A stretch of 64,000 bases of DNA from Shewanella sp. 10N.286.48.A6 (lineage in GTDB: Bacteria; Pseudomonadota; Gammaproteobacteria; Enterobacterales; Shewanellaceae), in assembly GCF_002873135.1 (NCBI RefSeq), contig NZ_MCVI01000003.1:124001-188000 (forward strand), read 5' to 3'. Shown in pieces: positions 46,942-57,982 of this stretch. Each line of letters begins with the position of its first letter. Position 1 is the stretch's first letter. The translations under genes and the position numbers were made by a program. Below the pieces are notes generated by a model that was not told the origin of the DNA, made no database searches, and was given only the letters and a program-made list of their open reading frames with translations.

Positions 46942-47610
46942 ATGATGAATACCCCACCAAACTCAATCGATGAATTGATGCAAAGAGCCTATGACATGGC
47001 TGGTGTCAGTTTAGGTGACATAGCAAAAGAGCATGGCGTAAACGTGCCAGAAAACTTAAGAAGAGACAAAGGCTGGGTAGGACAACTGATTGAAATGGAG
47101 CTAGGGGCAACGGCAGGCTCAAAACCACAGCAAGACTTTCTTCATTTGGGGATTGAGTTAAAAACCATTCCAATTGATAAACAGGGTAAACCAATAGAAA
47201 CAACCTATGTCACCGTTGCCCCACTGACCAATATTCAAGGGCTCACTTGGGAAGACAGTGTGGTTTATCATAAATTACAACACGTGCTGTGGATCCCCAT
47301 TCAGGGTGAAAGAAGTATCCCTGTCGCTGAGCGAAAAATAGGCTCACCAGTATTATGGCAACCCAATCAACAACAATATGTCCAGTTAAAGCAAGACTGG
47401 GAAGAGATAATGGAATTAATCGCCATAGGAAAAGTAGAGCAAATCACCGCTCGTCATGGTGAAGTATTACAACTAAGACCAAAGGCAGCCAATAGCCAAG
47501 CATTAACTGAGTCAATTGCCGAAGACGGTCTGATTAAGCTCTCTAATCCCCGAGGTTTCTATTTAAAGATCAACTTTACCCACCAAATACTAACAAATGC
47601 ATTTAGTTAG
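46942..47610 (+). CDS. mutH: DNA mismatch repair endonuclease MutH
   Basis: Nicks the unmethylated strand at hemimethylated GATC sites in MutHLS repair. The product is 222 residues (E. coli has 229). The catalytic D-E-K signature is in DFLHLGIELKTIPID; LENLRRDKGWVGQLIEMELGA-like sequence (NLRRDKGWVGQLIEMELGA) precedes it. The presence of mutH implies Dam methylation in this organism. A second ATG three bases downstream is also possible. Confidence 0.97.
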   Translation: MMNTPPNSIDELMQRAYDMAGVSLGDIAKEHGVNVPENLRRDKGWVGQLIEMELGATAGSKPQQDFLHLGIELKTIPIDKQGKPIETTYVTVAPLTNIQGLTWEDSVVYHKLQHVLWIPIQGERSIPVAERKIGSPVLWQPNQQQYVQLKQDWEEIMELIAIGKVEQITARHGEVLQLRPKAANSQALTESIAEDGLIKLSNPRGFYLKINFTHQILTNAFS

Positions 47611-47731
47611 CGTTACAAACTGTAAATATAAAGGCTTTTTATTAAAACTATTGTAAATACCACTATGACAAGTATGGGAATTTTCTATAAACTAGCCTGT
47701 CTTAAAATATCAACGGACTCGATATAATCCT

Positions 47732-48808
47732 GTGAAAGTACGTCGTCAGACAAGAAAGCTATTATTTGCGATTTTAGCATGGTGTATTGCCATGAGCGCA
47801 TTTGTCTTTTTCCGATATTCACAAACTCCTGATTTACCTCAATGGGCCATCGGAAAAATAGACTTAGCAACGCTAGCTATTTTTATGGGCTTCGTATTCG
47901 GCTGCCTGCATTGGATGTCTAACCTTATTGCCGATTTTAGCGCCATCAGCCGCCTGCCCTATATTTTTTCAGTCATATTTAAAGGCCTATTTTTACTACT
48001 CGGTGCCATGACGCTGGCTTATGTCACCCAATTTTTAAACATGTGGGCCATAGAAAACCATTTAGTATCACTAAGGCAAATGCTTACTGCGCATATTTTA
48101 TACAGCCCAGCATTTCAGGCCTTAGTGATTTATCTCGCCGTGGTACGCGTCGGCTTAGCCTTTATTGAACAAATGGCGCTACTTGTAGGCCCAAGAGTGT
48201 TACTTAACATAGGTTTAGGTAAATACCACCAGCCACGTTATGAACACCGACTATTTTTATTTGTGGATATGGTGTCATCTACCGCTCATGCAGAAACATT
48301 AGGTGATTACCGTTTCAGTCGTCTAATCCAAGATAGTTTTAGCATGCTGGCAGATACAGTAACCAATAATGAAGCTGAAATTTACCGTTATATGGGTGAT
48401 GCCGTATTAATTCATTGGCCGTTAGATGAAGGTGTTAAAGAAGATCGCTGTATGAATATCTATTATGAATTCAGCCAACAGTTAAACTGGCATCGCGCTT
48501 ACTTTGAAGAACATTATGGTTTTGTACCCAAATTTAAAGCTGCTGCCCATTGTGGTCAGGTTGTCGCTGCCGTAGTTGGCGTTCATAAGCAAGAAATTAG
48601 CTACTTTAGCGATGTACTCAATACCCTCGCAAGGCTTCAAGATCAGTGTAACCCTTTAGGTCAGAGAATGTTGATCTCCGGTGAAGTCGCCCACCGTTTA
48701 GAACGTCAAACCAGCCAATACGATTTAACTGATTTAGGTGCAATGATGCTAAAAGGTAAAAAACACGAAATTGAAGTATTTGGTGTAGCTCCGAAAATAA
48801 CCCCTTAA
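47732..48808 (+). CDS. cyaC: Membrane-bound class III adenylate cyclase, CyaC type
   Basis: A protein of 358 residues. The N-terminal half has about four membrane helices (residues 9-28, 42-62, 74-100, 118-145), and a C-terminal class III cyclase domain follows. Metal-binding aspartates are in LFLFVDMVSSTAHA and IYRYMGDAVLIHW; the Asn/Arg pair of the transition state is in SDVLNTLARLQ. In S. oneidensis a membrane class III cyclase in this position (CyaC) supplies cAMP for CRP-dependent anaerobic respiration; this appears to be the same gene. The start is a GTG with a weak ribosome site. Confidence 0.9.
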   Translation: MKVRRQTRKLLFAILAWCIAMSAFVFFRYSQTPDLPQWAIGKIDLATLAIFMGFVFGCLHWMSNLIADFSAISRLPYIFSVIFKGLFLLLGAMTLAYVTQFLNMWAIENHLVSLRQMLTAHILYSPAFQALVIYLAVVRVGLAFIEQMALLVGPRVLLNIGLGKYHQPRYEHRLFLFVDMVSSTAHAETLGDYRFSRLIQDSFSMLADTVTNNEAEIYRYMGDAVLIHWPLDEGVKEDRCMNIYYEFSQQLNWHRAYFEEHYGFVPKFKAAAHCGQVVAAVVGVHKQEISYFSDVLNTLARLQDQCNPLGQRMLISGEVAHRLERQTSQYDLTDLGAMMLKGKKHEIEVFGVAPKITP

Positions 48809-48847
48809 TGAAACAACACCAAACAAGATAAACCGTTGCCAGCTTGA

Positions 48848-49753
48848 TTACTGCTTTTGCAATAAGCCTTCTAGCATCAAGCCTAAGGTTCTAAAGGTTG
48901 AAATACGACTAGTGGTTTGTCGCCAAACCAATCCAATATCACGATATGGCGCTTCACCAGGCGGTGTCATAATCTGAAGTTCAGTGTCATTCAAAATACC
49001 AGCATCAATGGCCATTTGCGGTAAAAAGGTCGTTCCTAACTTACTATCCACCATTTGCACCAGAGTATGTAAACTCGTGGCGGCAAAGGGGTTAATCTTA
49101 GCACTATTGCCTAATTGGCAAGCCGTAATCGCATGGCCAGTAATACAATGCTCACTTTGCAGTAAGAAAATACTTTCATCGGGCATTTGTTGATAATCAA
49201 TAGGCACATGGATCCCATTAGATAGTTCCTGATGAACCACCATTTTGAACGGGTCAATGCCCACTTTCATACTATGAAAACCTGTAGTATCCACAGGCAA
49301 AGCTAAAATAAGTAAATCCAGCTCACCTTTTCCCAGTGATGCTAACAAACTTTCTGTGGTGTCTTCCCTTAGCAATAAACTCAATTGGGGATAATCAGCT
49401 TGGCACTGTTTTACCACTCGACTCAATAAAAAAGGCGCTATGGTCGGAATACAACCTAAGCGGATTTCACCTGTCATTGGTTCACCTTGGTTTTTGACTA
49501 ATTCGACAAGATCATCAACATCCGTCAATAATTTTCTCGCTCTATCAACCACCTCTTCACCAATGGCTGTGAACATAAATGATTTATGATCACGCTCGAT
49601 AAGCTGATATCCCAATTGCTCTTCAAGGTTTTGAATCCCACTTGAAAGAGTCGACTGACTAACAAAGCAAGACTTTGCCGCTCGGTTAAAGTTTTGCTCT
49701 TGATGCAAATTCACTAAATAAAATAGATTTTTAAGGCTTGGCAGGTTTTTCAT
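48848..49753 (-). CDS. oxyR: Peroxide-sensing regulator OxyR
   Basis: LysR-family regulator of 301 residues. The winged helix begins SLKNLFYLVNLHQEQNFNRAAKSCFVSQSTLSSGIQNLEEQLG. The two redox cysteines Cys203 and Cys212 lie in EHCITGHAITACQL, with exactly the spacing of E. coli Cys199 and Cys208. ATSLHTLVQMVDSKLGTTFLP is also a family signature. It would activate catalase and peroxidase genes when oxidised. It converges with cyaC. Confidence 0.93.
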   Translation of the reverse strand: MKNLPSLKNLFYLVNLHQEQNFNRAAKSCFVSQSTLSSGIQNLEEQLGYQLIERDHKSFMFTAIGEEVVDRARKLLTDVDDLVELVKNQGEPMTGEIRLGCIPTIAPFLLSRVVKQCQADYPQLSLLLREDTTESLLASLGKGELDLLILALPVDTTGFHSMKVGIDPFKMVVHQELSNGIHVPIDYQQMPDESIFLLQSEHCITGHAITACQLGNSAKINPFAATSLHTLVQMVDSKLGTTFLPQMAIDAGILNDTELQIMTPPGEAPYRDIGLVWRQTTSRISTFRTLGLMLEGLLQKQ

Positions 49754-49875
49754 TTAATCGATTACCATAAGATGATGTCATTCAAATAATGAATTAACTA
49801 AACATAAATAACAATAAATTAAGCTGGATCTAGTCCTCATAATCAGCAAATTTAATGCTGTTACTTTTTTAAAGG

Positions 49876-49905
49876 CAAAAAAAAGCCCCTTGCGGGGCTT
49901 TTAAA
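49876..49905 (-). terminator. Terminator of hptA
   Basis: On the minus strand AAAGCCCC / GGGGCTTT with a GCAA loop is followed by a long T run, just after the hptA stop. Confidence 0.9.
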
Positions 49906-49917
49906 AGTCAAAAGCAA

Positions 49918-50283
49918 TTAAGCTTTTGCTTCTAAAAATTCTTTTAATTGCTGTAGATCTGAACCTGCATGCTCAACGATTTGACCTAACCATTTATCAT
50001 GCTCAGTATCCCAAGCTGGCTCTTCGCCATGTTGAACAAGCTGTGCAAATTGCTGAATACGCTTTAATCCAACAGAACCTGCAGCACCTTTAAATTTATG
50101 CGCTTCAGCACAAAGGGTATCTTTGTCATTCGCTTCATTCGCTTTAATGAGGCTTCCTAAATATTCAGGCATTAGCTGCTCAAATAACACGACACTTTTT
50201 AATAAAGTTCCAGCACCAATAGCACTACAATATTGCTCTAACGTATTGAGATCCAATACAGACTCTAACTCAACTGTGGCCAT
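49918..50283 (-). CDS. hptA: Free-standing histidine phosphotransfer protein HptA
   Basis: A single HPt domain of 121 residues. The phosphorylated residue is His62 in AEAHKFKGAAGSVGLKRI. In S. oneidensis the Arc sensor lacks its own HPt domain, and an HptA encoded beside oxyR relays phosphate to ArcA. Gene position and size here agree with that protein. It stands alone with its own terminator. Confidence 0.9.
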   Translation of the reverse strand: MATVELESVLDLNTLEQYCSAIGAGTLLKSVVLFEQLMPEYLGSLIKANEANDKDTLCAEAHKFKGAAGSVGLKRIQQFAQLVQHGEEPAWDTEHDKWLGQIVEHAGSDLQQLKEFLEAKA

Positions 50284-50473
50284 CTCGGCACCTCTTAATC
50301 AATTCATAACTTTAAAATTGAATTTATAATACTCGCTAAAATCCCCTATGCAACTAAACAAGGCTTTTCAAGTCTAATTTCTGGCAAATGAGCACAGTAT
50401 TTTAACAAGCTGTTAAAAAAACTTTATAAAGTAAGTGAATAAACTTTCATAAATTGCAGTTAAAGATTGAGTT

Positions 50474-51394
50474 TTAGTTTTTTTTGGCTGACAAATAGTG
50501 CCCTTGTCCACCGTTAGCCGCTAAATTTTGCACGATAGCCACTAAGCCTTCCCATCGATAACCGCACCAATCAGGCGCCAGTAATAGCGGTTTTTTAGCA
50601 TAAGCTGTGACTCTGTGAAAAATAATATCTTTAGGTGTATGACGAATAAGCTCACTGGCATAGTTGGCGTAGTCTTCTTTTGTGAGTAATGCCATCCCTT
50701 TATGACGCCATGCCTTAGCCATTACACTCCCTTCTACTATATGTAATGGATGCAGTTTAATGCCATCAACTCCGGTTTCAATGACACTGTTCAAACTGCG
50801 CAAGTAATCACTATAGTCTTCACCGGGCAAGCCAAGGATCAAATGAGCACAGACTTTAATGCCACGTTTTCGAGCGCGCTGCACTGTATCTTGATAACAA
50901 GCAAAGTCATGACCACGGTTAATGCGCTTTAAGGTGTCATTGTTTGAAGTTTGTAAGCCAAGCTCAAGCCAGACTTCAGTCCCCTTATCTTGATAACTGA
51001 CTAACAAATCTAAAATATCATCTGGTACACAATCCGGGCGGGTACCAATATGTAAGCCAACAATATCTGAATCTTTAATGGCCTCATCATACTTCGTCTT
51101 TAGCACCTGATACTCATCATAGGTACTCGTATAAGCCTGAAAATAAGCAATATATTTGGCACTATCATTTAGCGAGCGCTGCTTACCTTGCTTTAATTGC
51201 TCAGAGATACTGGCTTCAGTGCCTTGCTCATAACTAAATGACGACACATTACAGAAAGTGCAGCCGCCTTTACCTAAGGTTCCATCTCGATTTGGGCAAG
51301 TGAACTTAGCATCAATTGTCAGCTTTTTAATTCTGCCGCCATATTGCTGCTTACATACTGCACCGAAGGTATTTACAAAATCATCTAAACCCAC
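50474..51394 (-). CDS. yhcC: TIGR01212-family radical SAM protein (YhcC-like)
   Basis: Radical SAM protein of 306 residues. The iron-sulfur cysteines are in KFTCPNRDGTLGKGGCTFCNV, an unusual long spacing shared with E. coli YhcC. GTRPDCVPDDILDLL, LELGLQTSNNDTLKRINRGHDF and GVDGIKLHPLHIVEGS are family signatures. The function is not firmly known; YhcC homologues sit next to gltB in several bacteria, as here. The GTG at 51394 is preferred since AGGAG lies five bases ahead and it aligns with the E. coli N-terminus; a TTG at 51412 adds six residues. Confidence 0.92.
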   Translation of the reverse strand: MGLDDFVNTFGAVCKQQYGGRIKKLTIDAKFTCPNRDGTLGKGGCTFCNVSSFSYEQGTEASISEQLKQGKQRSLNDSAKYIAYFQAYTSTYDEYQVLKTKYDEAIKDSDIVGLHIGTRPDCVPDDILDLLVSYQDKGTEVWLELGLQTSNNDTLKRINRGHDFACYQDTVQRARKRGIKVCAHLILGLPGEDYSDYLRSLNSVIETGVDGIKLHPLHIVEGSVMAKAWRHKGMALLTKEDYANYASELIRHTPKDIIFHRVTAYAKKPLLLAPDWCGYRWEGLVAIVQNLAANGGQGHYLSAKKN

Positions 51395-51909
51395 AATTGC
51401 TCCTGACGGCAAAAAGTGGCAGACAATACAGGCTCTGACAGATAAAAACTTAGTGCCACATCAAAAAAACAGTAAATAAATCGATTAATTTATATTCACA
51501 CAGTGACAAAGGGCACATTTTTGAACTTGGCAGTTACAACTCTTAGTCAAATTAATTGAATAAATAATCATTTAAGGCAATTTACCTGTTCAAACTGTAC
51601 TTGAAAATAAATTCACTATCCATAAATCAATATCAATCAACACCAAATGTTAACCAAAAGTAAAAGTGACAATTTTGTAATTTTAAAATTCTTTTTATTC
51701 ATAAGGTTATACGAACAAAAAAACATCTTACGTTAACGTAAGGTAGCTTTTTTATAACATTTGTAATAACAGTAACAATTCATTTTGTTGAGTAATTTAA
51801 GTTTGACCTTTATCCATTATCAAGCTAATTTGGGTGGTTCGGGTGCATATCTATGAGAACTTCTCCGCATTATCCGAGTCGTATTAAGTTAGGTTTAGGG
51901 AGTTTTTGT
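51395..51909. other. Divergent yhcC-gltB control region
   Basis: About 515 AT-rich bases with no gene. The notable element is the perfect 16-base palindrome at 51727-51742. An in-frame ATG at 51853 would lengthen GltB by 19 residues but lacks a good ribosome site. Confidence 0.6.
51727..51742. promoter_or_regulatory. Perfect palindromic operator upstream of gltB
   Basis: CTTACGTTAACGTAAG is perfectly symmetric and lies about 170 bases before the gltB start. Its 14-base core differs in one base from the element at 9954-9967. It resembles the LiuR operator class as I remember it. Confidence 0.6.
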
Positions 51910-54900
51910 ATGAGCTTATATCATCCCAGTTTTGAGCGGGACAATTGTGGATTTGGTTTAATAGCCCAAATGGATGGCGATGCTAGCCATCGTATTGTCC
52001 GTACTGCTATTCACGGTTTGGATAGAATGAAACACCGTGGCGGGATAGCATCAGACGGTCGCACAGGTGATGGCTGTGGACTATTAATGTCGATGCCGAA
52101 AGACTTTTTTGCAGCCATTGCAACTGAAAATGATTGGCACCTTAGCCGCAAGTTTGCAGTGGGCATGCTATTTCTCAGCCAAGATCCAGTCAAAGCTGAA
52201 ACCGCAAAAGCCATTTTAGAAAAAGAACTCCAGCGTGAAACCTTAAGTGTTGCCGGTTGGAGAAAGGTGCCTGTAAACCCTGATGTACTGGGTGAGATTG
52301 GCCGCAAAAGCCTGCCACAAATTTACCAAGTGTTAATTAATGCCCCTGTGGGCTGGCGTGAAAAAGATTTAGAACGTCGGCTTTATATGGCCAGACGCCG
52401 TCTTGAACAGCAAATCATCGATGATAGCGACTTCTATGTTGCCAGCTTATCGGGTGAGGTTATTGTCTATAAAGGCTTAATGATGCCTGCAGACTTGCCA
52501 GCATTTTATTCTGACTTAGCCGATATTCGTCTCAAAAGCACCATTTGCTTATTCCATCAGCGCTTTTCAACTAACACCTCGCCGAAGTGGCCATTAGCGC
52601 AGCCATTTAGATTTTTAGCACATAATGGTGAAATCAATACCATTACCGGTAACCGCCAATGGGCCAGAGCCCGTGCTTATAAATTTAATTCACCGCTATT
52701 GCCTGATTTACAACAAGCCGCGCCTTTTGTTAATGAAACTGGCTCTGATTCATCATCATTGGATAATATGCTGGAAATGCTATTAGCCGGTGGCATGGAT
52801 TTATACCGTGCTATGCGCTTACTTATACCACCAGCCTGGCAAAGTAATCCTGAAATGGATGATGAGTTGAAAGCATTTTATGATTTCAACTCGATGCATA
52901 TGGAGCCGTGGGACGGCCCTGCTGGCATCGTAATGAGCAATGGCCGCCATGCTGCCTGCGCCGTAGACCGTAACGGCCTACGCCCTTCTCGCTACGTTAT
53001 AACCAAGGATCGCATCCTAACACTGGCATCAGAAGTGGGTATTTGGGATTATTCTGCCGATGAAGTGGTAGAAAAAGGCCGTGTTGGCCCTGGCGAATTA
53101 TTAGTACTCGATACCATGAATGGCCGTTTGTATTCGTCATTTGAAATCGATAATGACTTAAAACGTCGCCACCCATACAAAGAATGGATGGCTAAAAATA
53201 GCCGCACCTTAAAACCTGCGACCAAAATTGATGCCGCTCAACAAGGCGCCAGTAATTTTAGTGCTGATGTGTTACTTCAGTATCAAAAGCAATTTGGTTA
53301 CAGCCGTGAAGAGTTAGAGCAAGTTATTTGGGTGCTAGCAAGTAAAGGTGAAGAAGCTACTGGCTCAATGGGTGATGATACTCCAATGGCGGTATTGTCG
53401 AAAAAATCTCGCTCACTGTATGACTATTTCCGTCAAAAGTTTGCACAAGTCACCAACCCGCCTATTGATCCATTACGTGAAAAACATGTGATGTCGTTAA
53501 CCACCTGTATTGGGCGCGAGCAAAACTTATTTTGCGAAACAACCGGCGTGGCTTATCGAGTGATGTTTGAATCACCCGTTTTACTTTTTAGTGATTTTAA
53601 TCAGTTACTTGGTCTTGATAGCAGTTACTACCGTGCGAATACTATTGATTTAAACTACGACGCCCACGAAAACTTAAAGCAAGCTATCGAGCGCATTACC
53701 GATGAAGCTGAGCGTTTAGCAAGAAGTGGCACAACCTTACTAATCCTGTCAGACAGAGCCGCCGCTAAAAATGTTCAAGTGATCCCTGCCGCTATGGCTG
53801 TGGGCGCGGTGCAGCAACGCCTTGTTGATCAAAGCTTACGTTGTGACACCAACATTATTGTTGAAACTGCATCAGCGCGCGACCCACATCACTTTGCCGT
53901 GCTATTAGGTTTTGGCGCGACAGCGATTTACCCTTATCTGGCTTATGAGTCTATTTCAGCCATGGCAAAGAAACATCAAGTAGAAGATGACAGTATCTTG
54001 ATGTTGAACTTCCGCCAAGGTATTGAAAAAGGCCTGCGTAAAATCATGTCGAAAATGGGGATCAGTACTGTAGGCTCTTACCGTTGTAGCCAGCAATTTG
54101 AAGCCATTGGTTTATCTTCAGATGTAATTGAATTGTGCTTTAAAGGCGTGATTAGCCGTATTGAAGGTGCAAGCTTTGAACATTTAGCTACCGATCAAAA
54201 AGTGCTTCATACTGCAGCGTTTCGCGCTCACATACCACTGCCACAAGGCGGTTTATTAAAGTATGTTGAAGGCGGCGAGTATCATAGTTTCAACCCCGAT
54301 GTCGTCAATACGTTACAGCAAAGTCTTAAAGATCAGGATTACCCGAAATATAAGAAATTTGCAGCGTTAGTCGATGACCGCCCTATTGCGACCTTACGTG
54401 ACTTAATTGGCATTAAAGGCACAAATGCGGCCATTGACGAGTCAAATGTTGAAGCTGCCGGAAACTTATTCCCACGCTTTGATAGCGCTGCAATGAGTAT
54501 CGGCGCATTAAGTCCGGAAGCCCATGAAGCCTTAGCCGTTGCTATGAACCGCATTGGTGGCCGTTCAAATTCTGGTGAAGGTGGTGAAGACCCAAGTCGT
54601 TTCAATAGCGAACGTAACTCAGCGATTAAGCAAATTGCCTCTGGCCGTTTTGGCGTTACAGCCCACTACCTTGTTAATGCTGATGTATTGCAAATTAAAG
54701 TCGCTCAAGGGGCAAAACCCGGTGAAGGTGGTCAGTTACCTGGCCATAAAGTGAGTGTTGAAATCGCTGGTCTTCGTCATGCGCGCCCTGGGGTTACCTT
54801 AATTTCGCCACCGCCGCATCATGACATTTATTCTATCGAAGATTTAGCCCAGCTGATTTTCGATTTAAAGCAAATCAACCCTAAAGCTTTAGTGTCAGTG

Positions 54901-56358
54901 AAACTGGTATCTGAGCCGGGCGTTGGCACCATCGCAACGGGTGTTGCGAAAGCTTACGCCGATATGATCACCATATCAGGTTACGATGGCGGTACTGGTG
55001 CCAGTCCAATTACGTCAGTTAAATATGCTGGCTCACCATGGGAGCTTGGCCTTGCGGAAGTGCATCAATCACTGGTTGAGAATGGTTTGCGTCATAAAAT
55101 TCGCTTACAGGTCGATGGCGGCTTAAAAACCGGTCAAGACATCATTAAAGCCGCGTTGTTAGGTGCAGAAAGCTTTGGCTTTGGTACCGTACCTATGATT
55201 GCTTTAGGTTGTAAATATCTGCGTATTTGTCATTTAAACAACTGCGCAACCGGTGTTGCAACCCAAGATAAAAACTTACGTGACAAGCATTATCATGGCT
55301 TGCCAGAGCGAGTAATTACTTACTTTGAGTTTGTCGCTCAAGAAGTCCGTGAATGGATGGCAAAATTAGGCGTTGCTAAATTTGAAGATTTAGTCGGCCG
55401 TACTGATTGGTTATATGCCCTTGAAGGCCAAACAGCCAAGCAGTTAGGACTCGATTTAGCGCCAATTTTATATCAGCCAAAAGTCGCTGACGGAAGTGCT
55501 ATAACTTGGAAAGAGTTAAACCCGCCTTCTGATAAAGGTGAGTTAAATCTACAAATTGTTTCAGACACAGCCCAAGCGGTATTAGCCGGTGAGGCGTTAA
55601 CCAAGCAATATGCCATTAACAATACCGACCGCTCAATCGGCGCGACATTATCAGGTTTTATTGCCACCAACATTGGTAAAGAAGGCACTAAATCACCTAT
55701 CACACTGCAATTTAACGGCAGTGCAGGTCAAAGCTTTGGGGTATGGAATAGCCCGGGGTTAGATTTAGAGCTAATTGGTGATGCTAATGACTATGTCGGT
55801 AAAGGCATGTCTGGCGGTAAGATTATTATCCATCCTCCTGTTGGCAGCCCATTCCAAAGTGAGCGCAGTGCCATTATGGGTAATACCTGTCTATATGGTG
55901 CAACTGGCGGCCGAGTTTATGCTGCAGGTCAAGCTGGCGAGCGTTTTGGGGTGCGTAACTCTGGCGCCGTAGCTGTGGTTGAAGGTGTGGGTGACAACGG
56001 TTGTGAGTACATGACTGGCGGCATCGTAGTTGTTCTTGGTAAAACAGGGGTTAACTTCGGCGCAGGTATGACGGGTGGTTTTGCTTATATCTTTGATCGC
56101 TTTAATCACTTTAGTCGCCGAGTTAATACTGAGCTTGTTGATACCCAAAAACTAGAATCAACAATACAGCAGCAACACCTTAAAGGCTTGATTGAAGAGC
56201 ATGCAAGCGCCACTGGCAGTGAGCATGCCAAAATGATCTTAAGTGATTTTGAGAACTGGTTAGATTGTTTTGTATTAGTGAAGCCGAAGAACATTGCCGT
56301 TGCTGACTTGCTCAAAATTGAGCAAAAAAGCCCGGAACTTGCAGTAAAGGCGGGGTAA
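51910..56358 (+). CDS. gltB: Glutamate synthase (NADPH) large subunit
   Basis: Transfers the amide of glutamine to 2-oxoglutarate, giving two glutamates. The product is 1482 residues. The start at 51910 follows AGGGAG by seven bases and gives MSLYHPSFERDNC, so a 12-residue propeptide is removed to expose the nucleophile Cys13. The class II amidotransferase domain (about 13-420) precedes the central domain and the FMN-binding synthase domain (GRSNSGEGGEDPSRF, then the 3Fe-4S cysteines in CKYLRICHLNNCATGVATQ). The C-terminal GXGXG beta-helix ends the protein. gltD follows after six bases. Confidence 0.97.
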   Translation: MSLYHPSFERDNCGFGLIAQMDGDASHRIVRTAIHGLDRMKHRGGIASDGRTGDGCGLLMSMPKDFFAAIATENDWHLSRKFAVGMLFLSQDPVKAETAKAILEKELQRETLSVAGWRKVPVNPDVLGEIGRKSLPQIYQVLINAPVGWREKDLERRLYMARRRLEQQIIDDSDFYVASLSGEVIVYKGLMMPADLPAFYSDLADIRLKSTICLFHQRFSTNTSPKWPLAQPFRFLAHNGEINTITGNRQWARARAYKFNSPLLPDLQQAAPFVNETGSDSSSLDNMLEMLLAGGMDLYRAMRLLIPPAWQSNPEMDDELKAFYDFNSMHMEPWDGPAGIVMSNGRHAACAVDRNGLRPSRYVITKDRILTLASEVGIWDYSADEVVEKGRVGPGELLVLDTMNGRLYSSFEIDNDLKRRHPYKEWMAKNSRTLKPATKIDAAQQGASNFSADVLLQYQKQFGYSREELEQVIWVLASKGEEATGSMGDDTPMAVLSKKSRSLYDYFRQKFAQVTNPPIDPLREKHVMSLTTCIGREQNLFCETTGVAYRVMFESPVLLFSDFNQLLGLDSSYYRANTIDLNYDAHENLKQAIERITDEAERLARSGTTLLILSDRAAAKNVQVIPAAMAVGAVQQRLVDQSLRCDTNIIVETASARDPHHFAVLLGFGATAIYPYLAYESISAMAKKHQVEDDSILMLNFRQGIEKGLRKIMSKMGISTVGSYRCSQQFEAIGLSSDVIELCFKGVISRIEGASFEHLATDQKVLHTAAFRAHIPLPQGGLLKYVEGGEYHSFNPDVVNTLQQSLKDQDYPKYKKFAALVDDRPIATLRDLIGIKGTNAAIDESNVEAAGNLFPRFDSAAMSIGALSPEAHEALAVAMNRIGGRSNSGEGGEDPSRFNSERNSAIKQIASGRFGVTAHYLVNADVLQIKVAQGAKPGEGGQLPGHKVSVEIAGLRHARPGVTLISPPPHHDIYSIEDLAQLIFDLKQINPKALVSVKLVSEPGVGTIATGVAKAYADMITISGYDGGTGASPITSVKYAGSPWELGLAEVHQSLVENGLRHKIRLQVDGGLKTGQDIIKAALLGAESFGFGTVPMIALGCKYLRICHLNNCATGVATQDKNLRDKHYHGLPERVITYFEFVAQEVREWMAKLGVAKFEDLVGRTDWLYALEGQTAKQLGLDLAPILYQPKVADGSAITWKELNPPSDKGELNLQIVSDTAQAVLAGEALTKQYAINNTDRSIGATLSGFIATNIGKEGTKSPITLQFNGSAGQSFGVWNSPGLDLELIGDANDYVGKGMSGGKIIIHPPVGSPFQSERSAIMGNTCLYGATGGRVYAAGQAGERFGVRNSGAVAVVEGVGDNGCEYMTGGIVVVLGKTGVNFGAGMTGGFAYIFDRFNHFSRRVNTELVDTQKLESTIQQQHLKGLIEEHASATGSEHAKMILSDFENWLDCFVLVKPKNIAVADLLKIEQKSPELAVKAG

Positions 56359-57777
<1,419 letters not shown>

Positions 57778-57860
57778 CTCACTTTTGCAGCCACTGACAA
57801 GCCGCGGTCAATAACACAGCTTGGGCTGATTAATAGCAAAACTTGTGATAGCAAAGCTCT

Positions 57861-57890
57861 TAAAGCGCATCTTTTGATGCGCTTTTTTAT
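57861..57890 (+). terminator. Terminator of gltBD
   Basis: AAAGCGCATC / GATGCGCTTT with a TTTT loop is followed by a T run. Confidence 0.92.
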
Positions 57891-57982
57891 TTGCTGAAAT
57901 TGCTACTACAGTGCTCATTCCCTGTTTGCTTTTGTGCTATATTAGCCGCCATTATTTAAATGAACTGTTTGAGACGCTAATT

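Noticed and set aside
51853..51909. N-terminal extension of GltB from an upstream ATG
   Set aside because: The ATG at 51910 has a strong ribosome site at the right distance and gives a normal short propeptide before the catalytic Cys.
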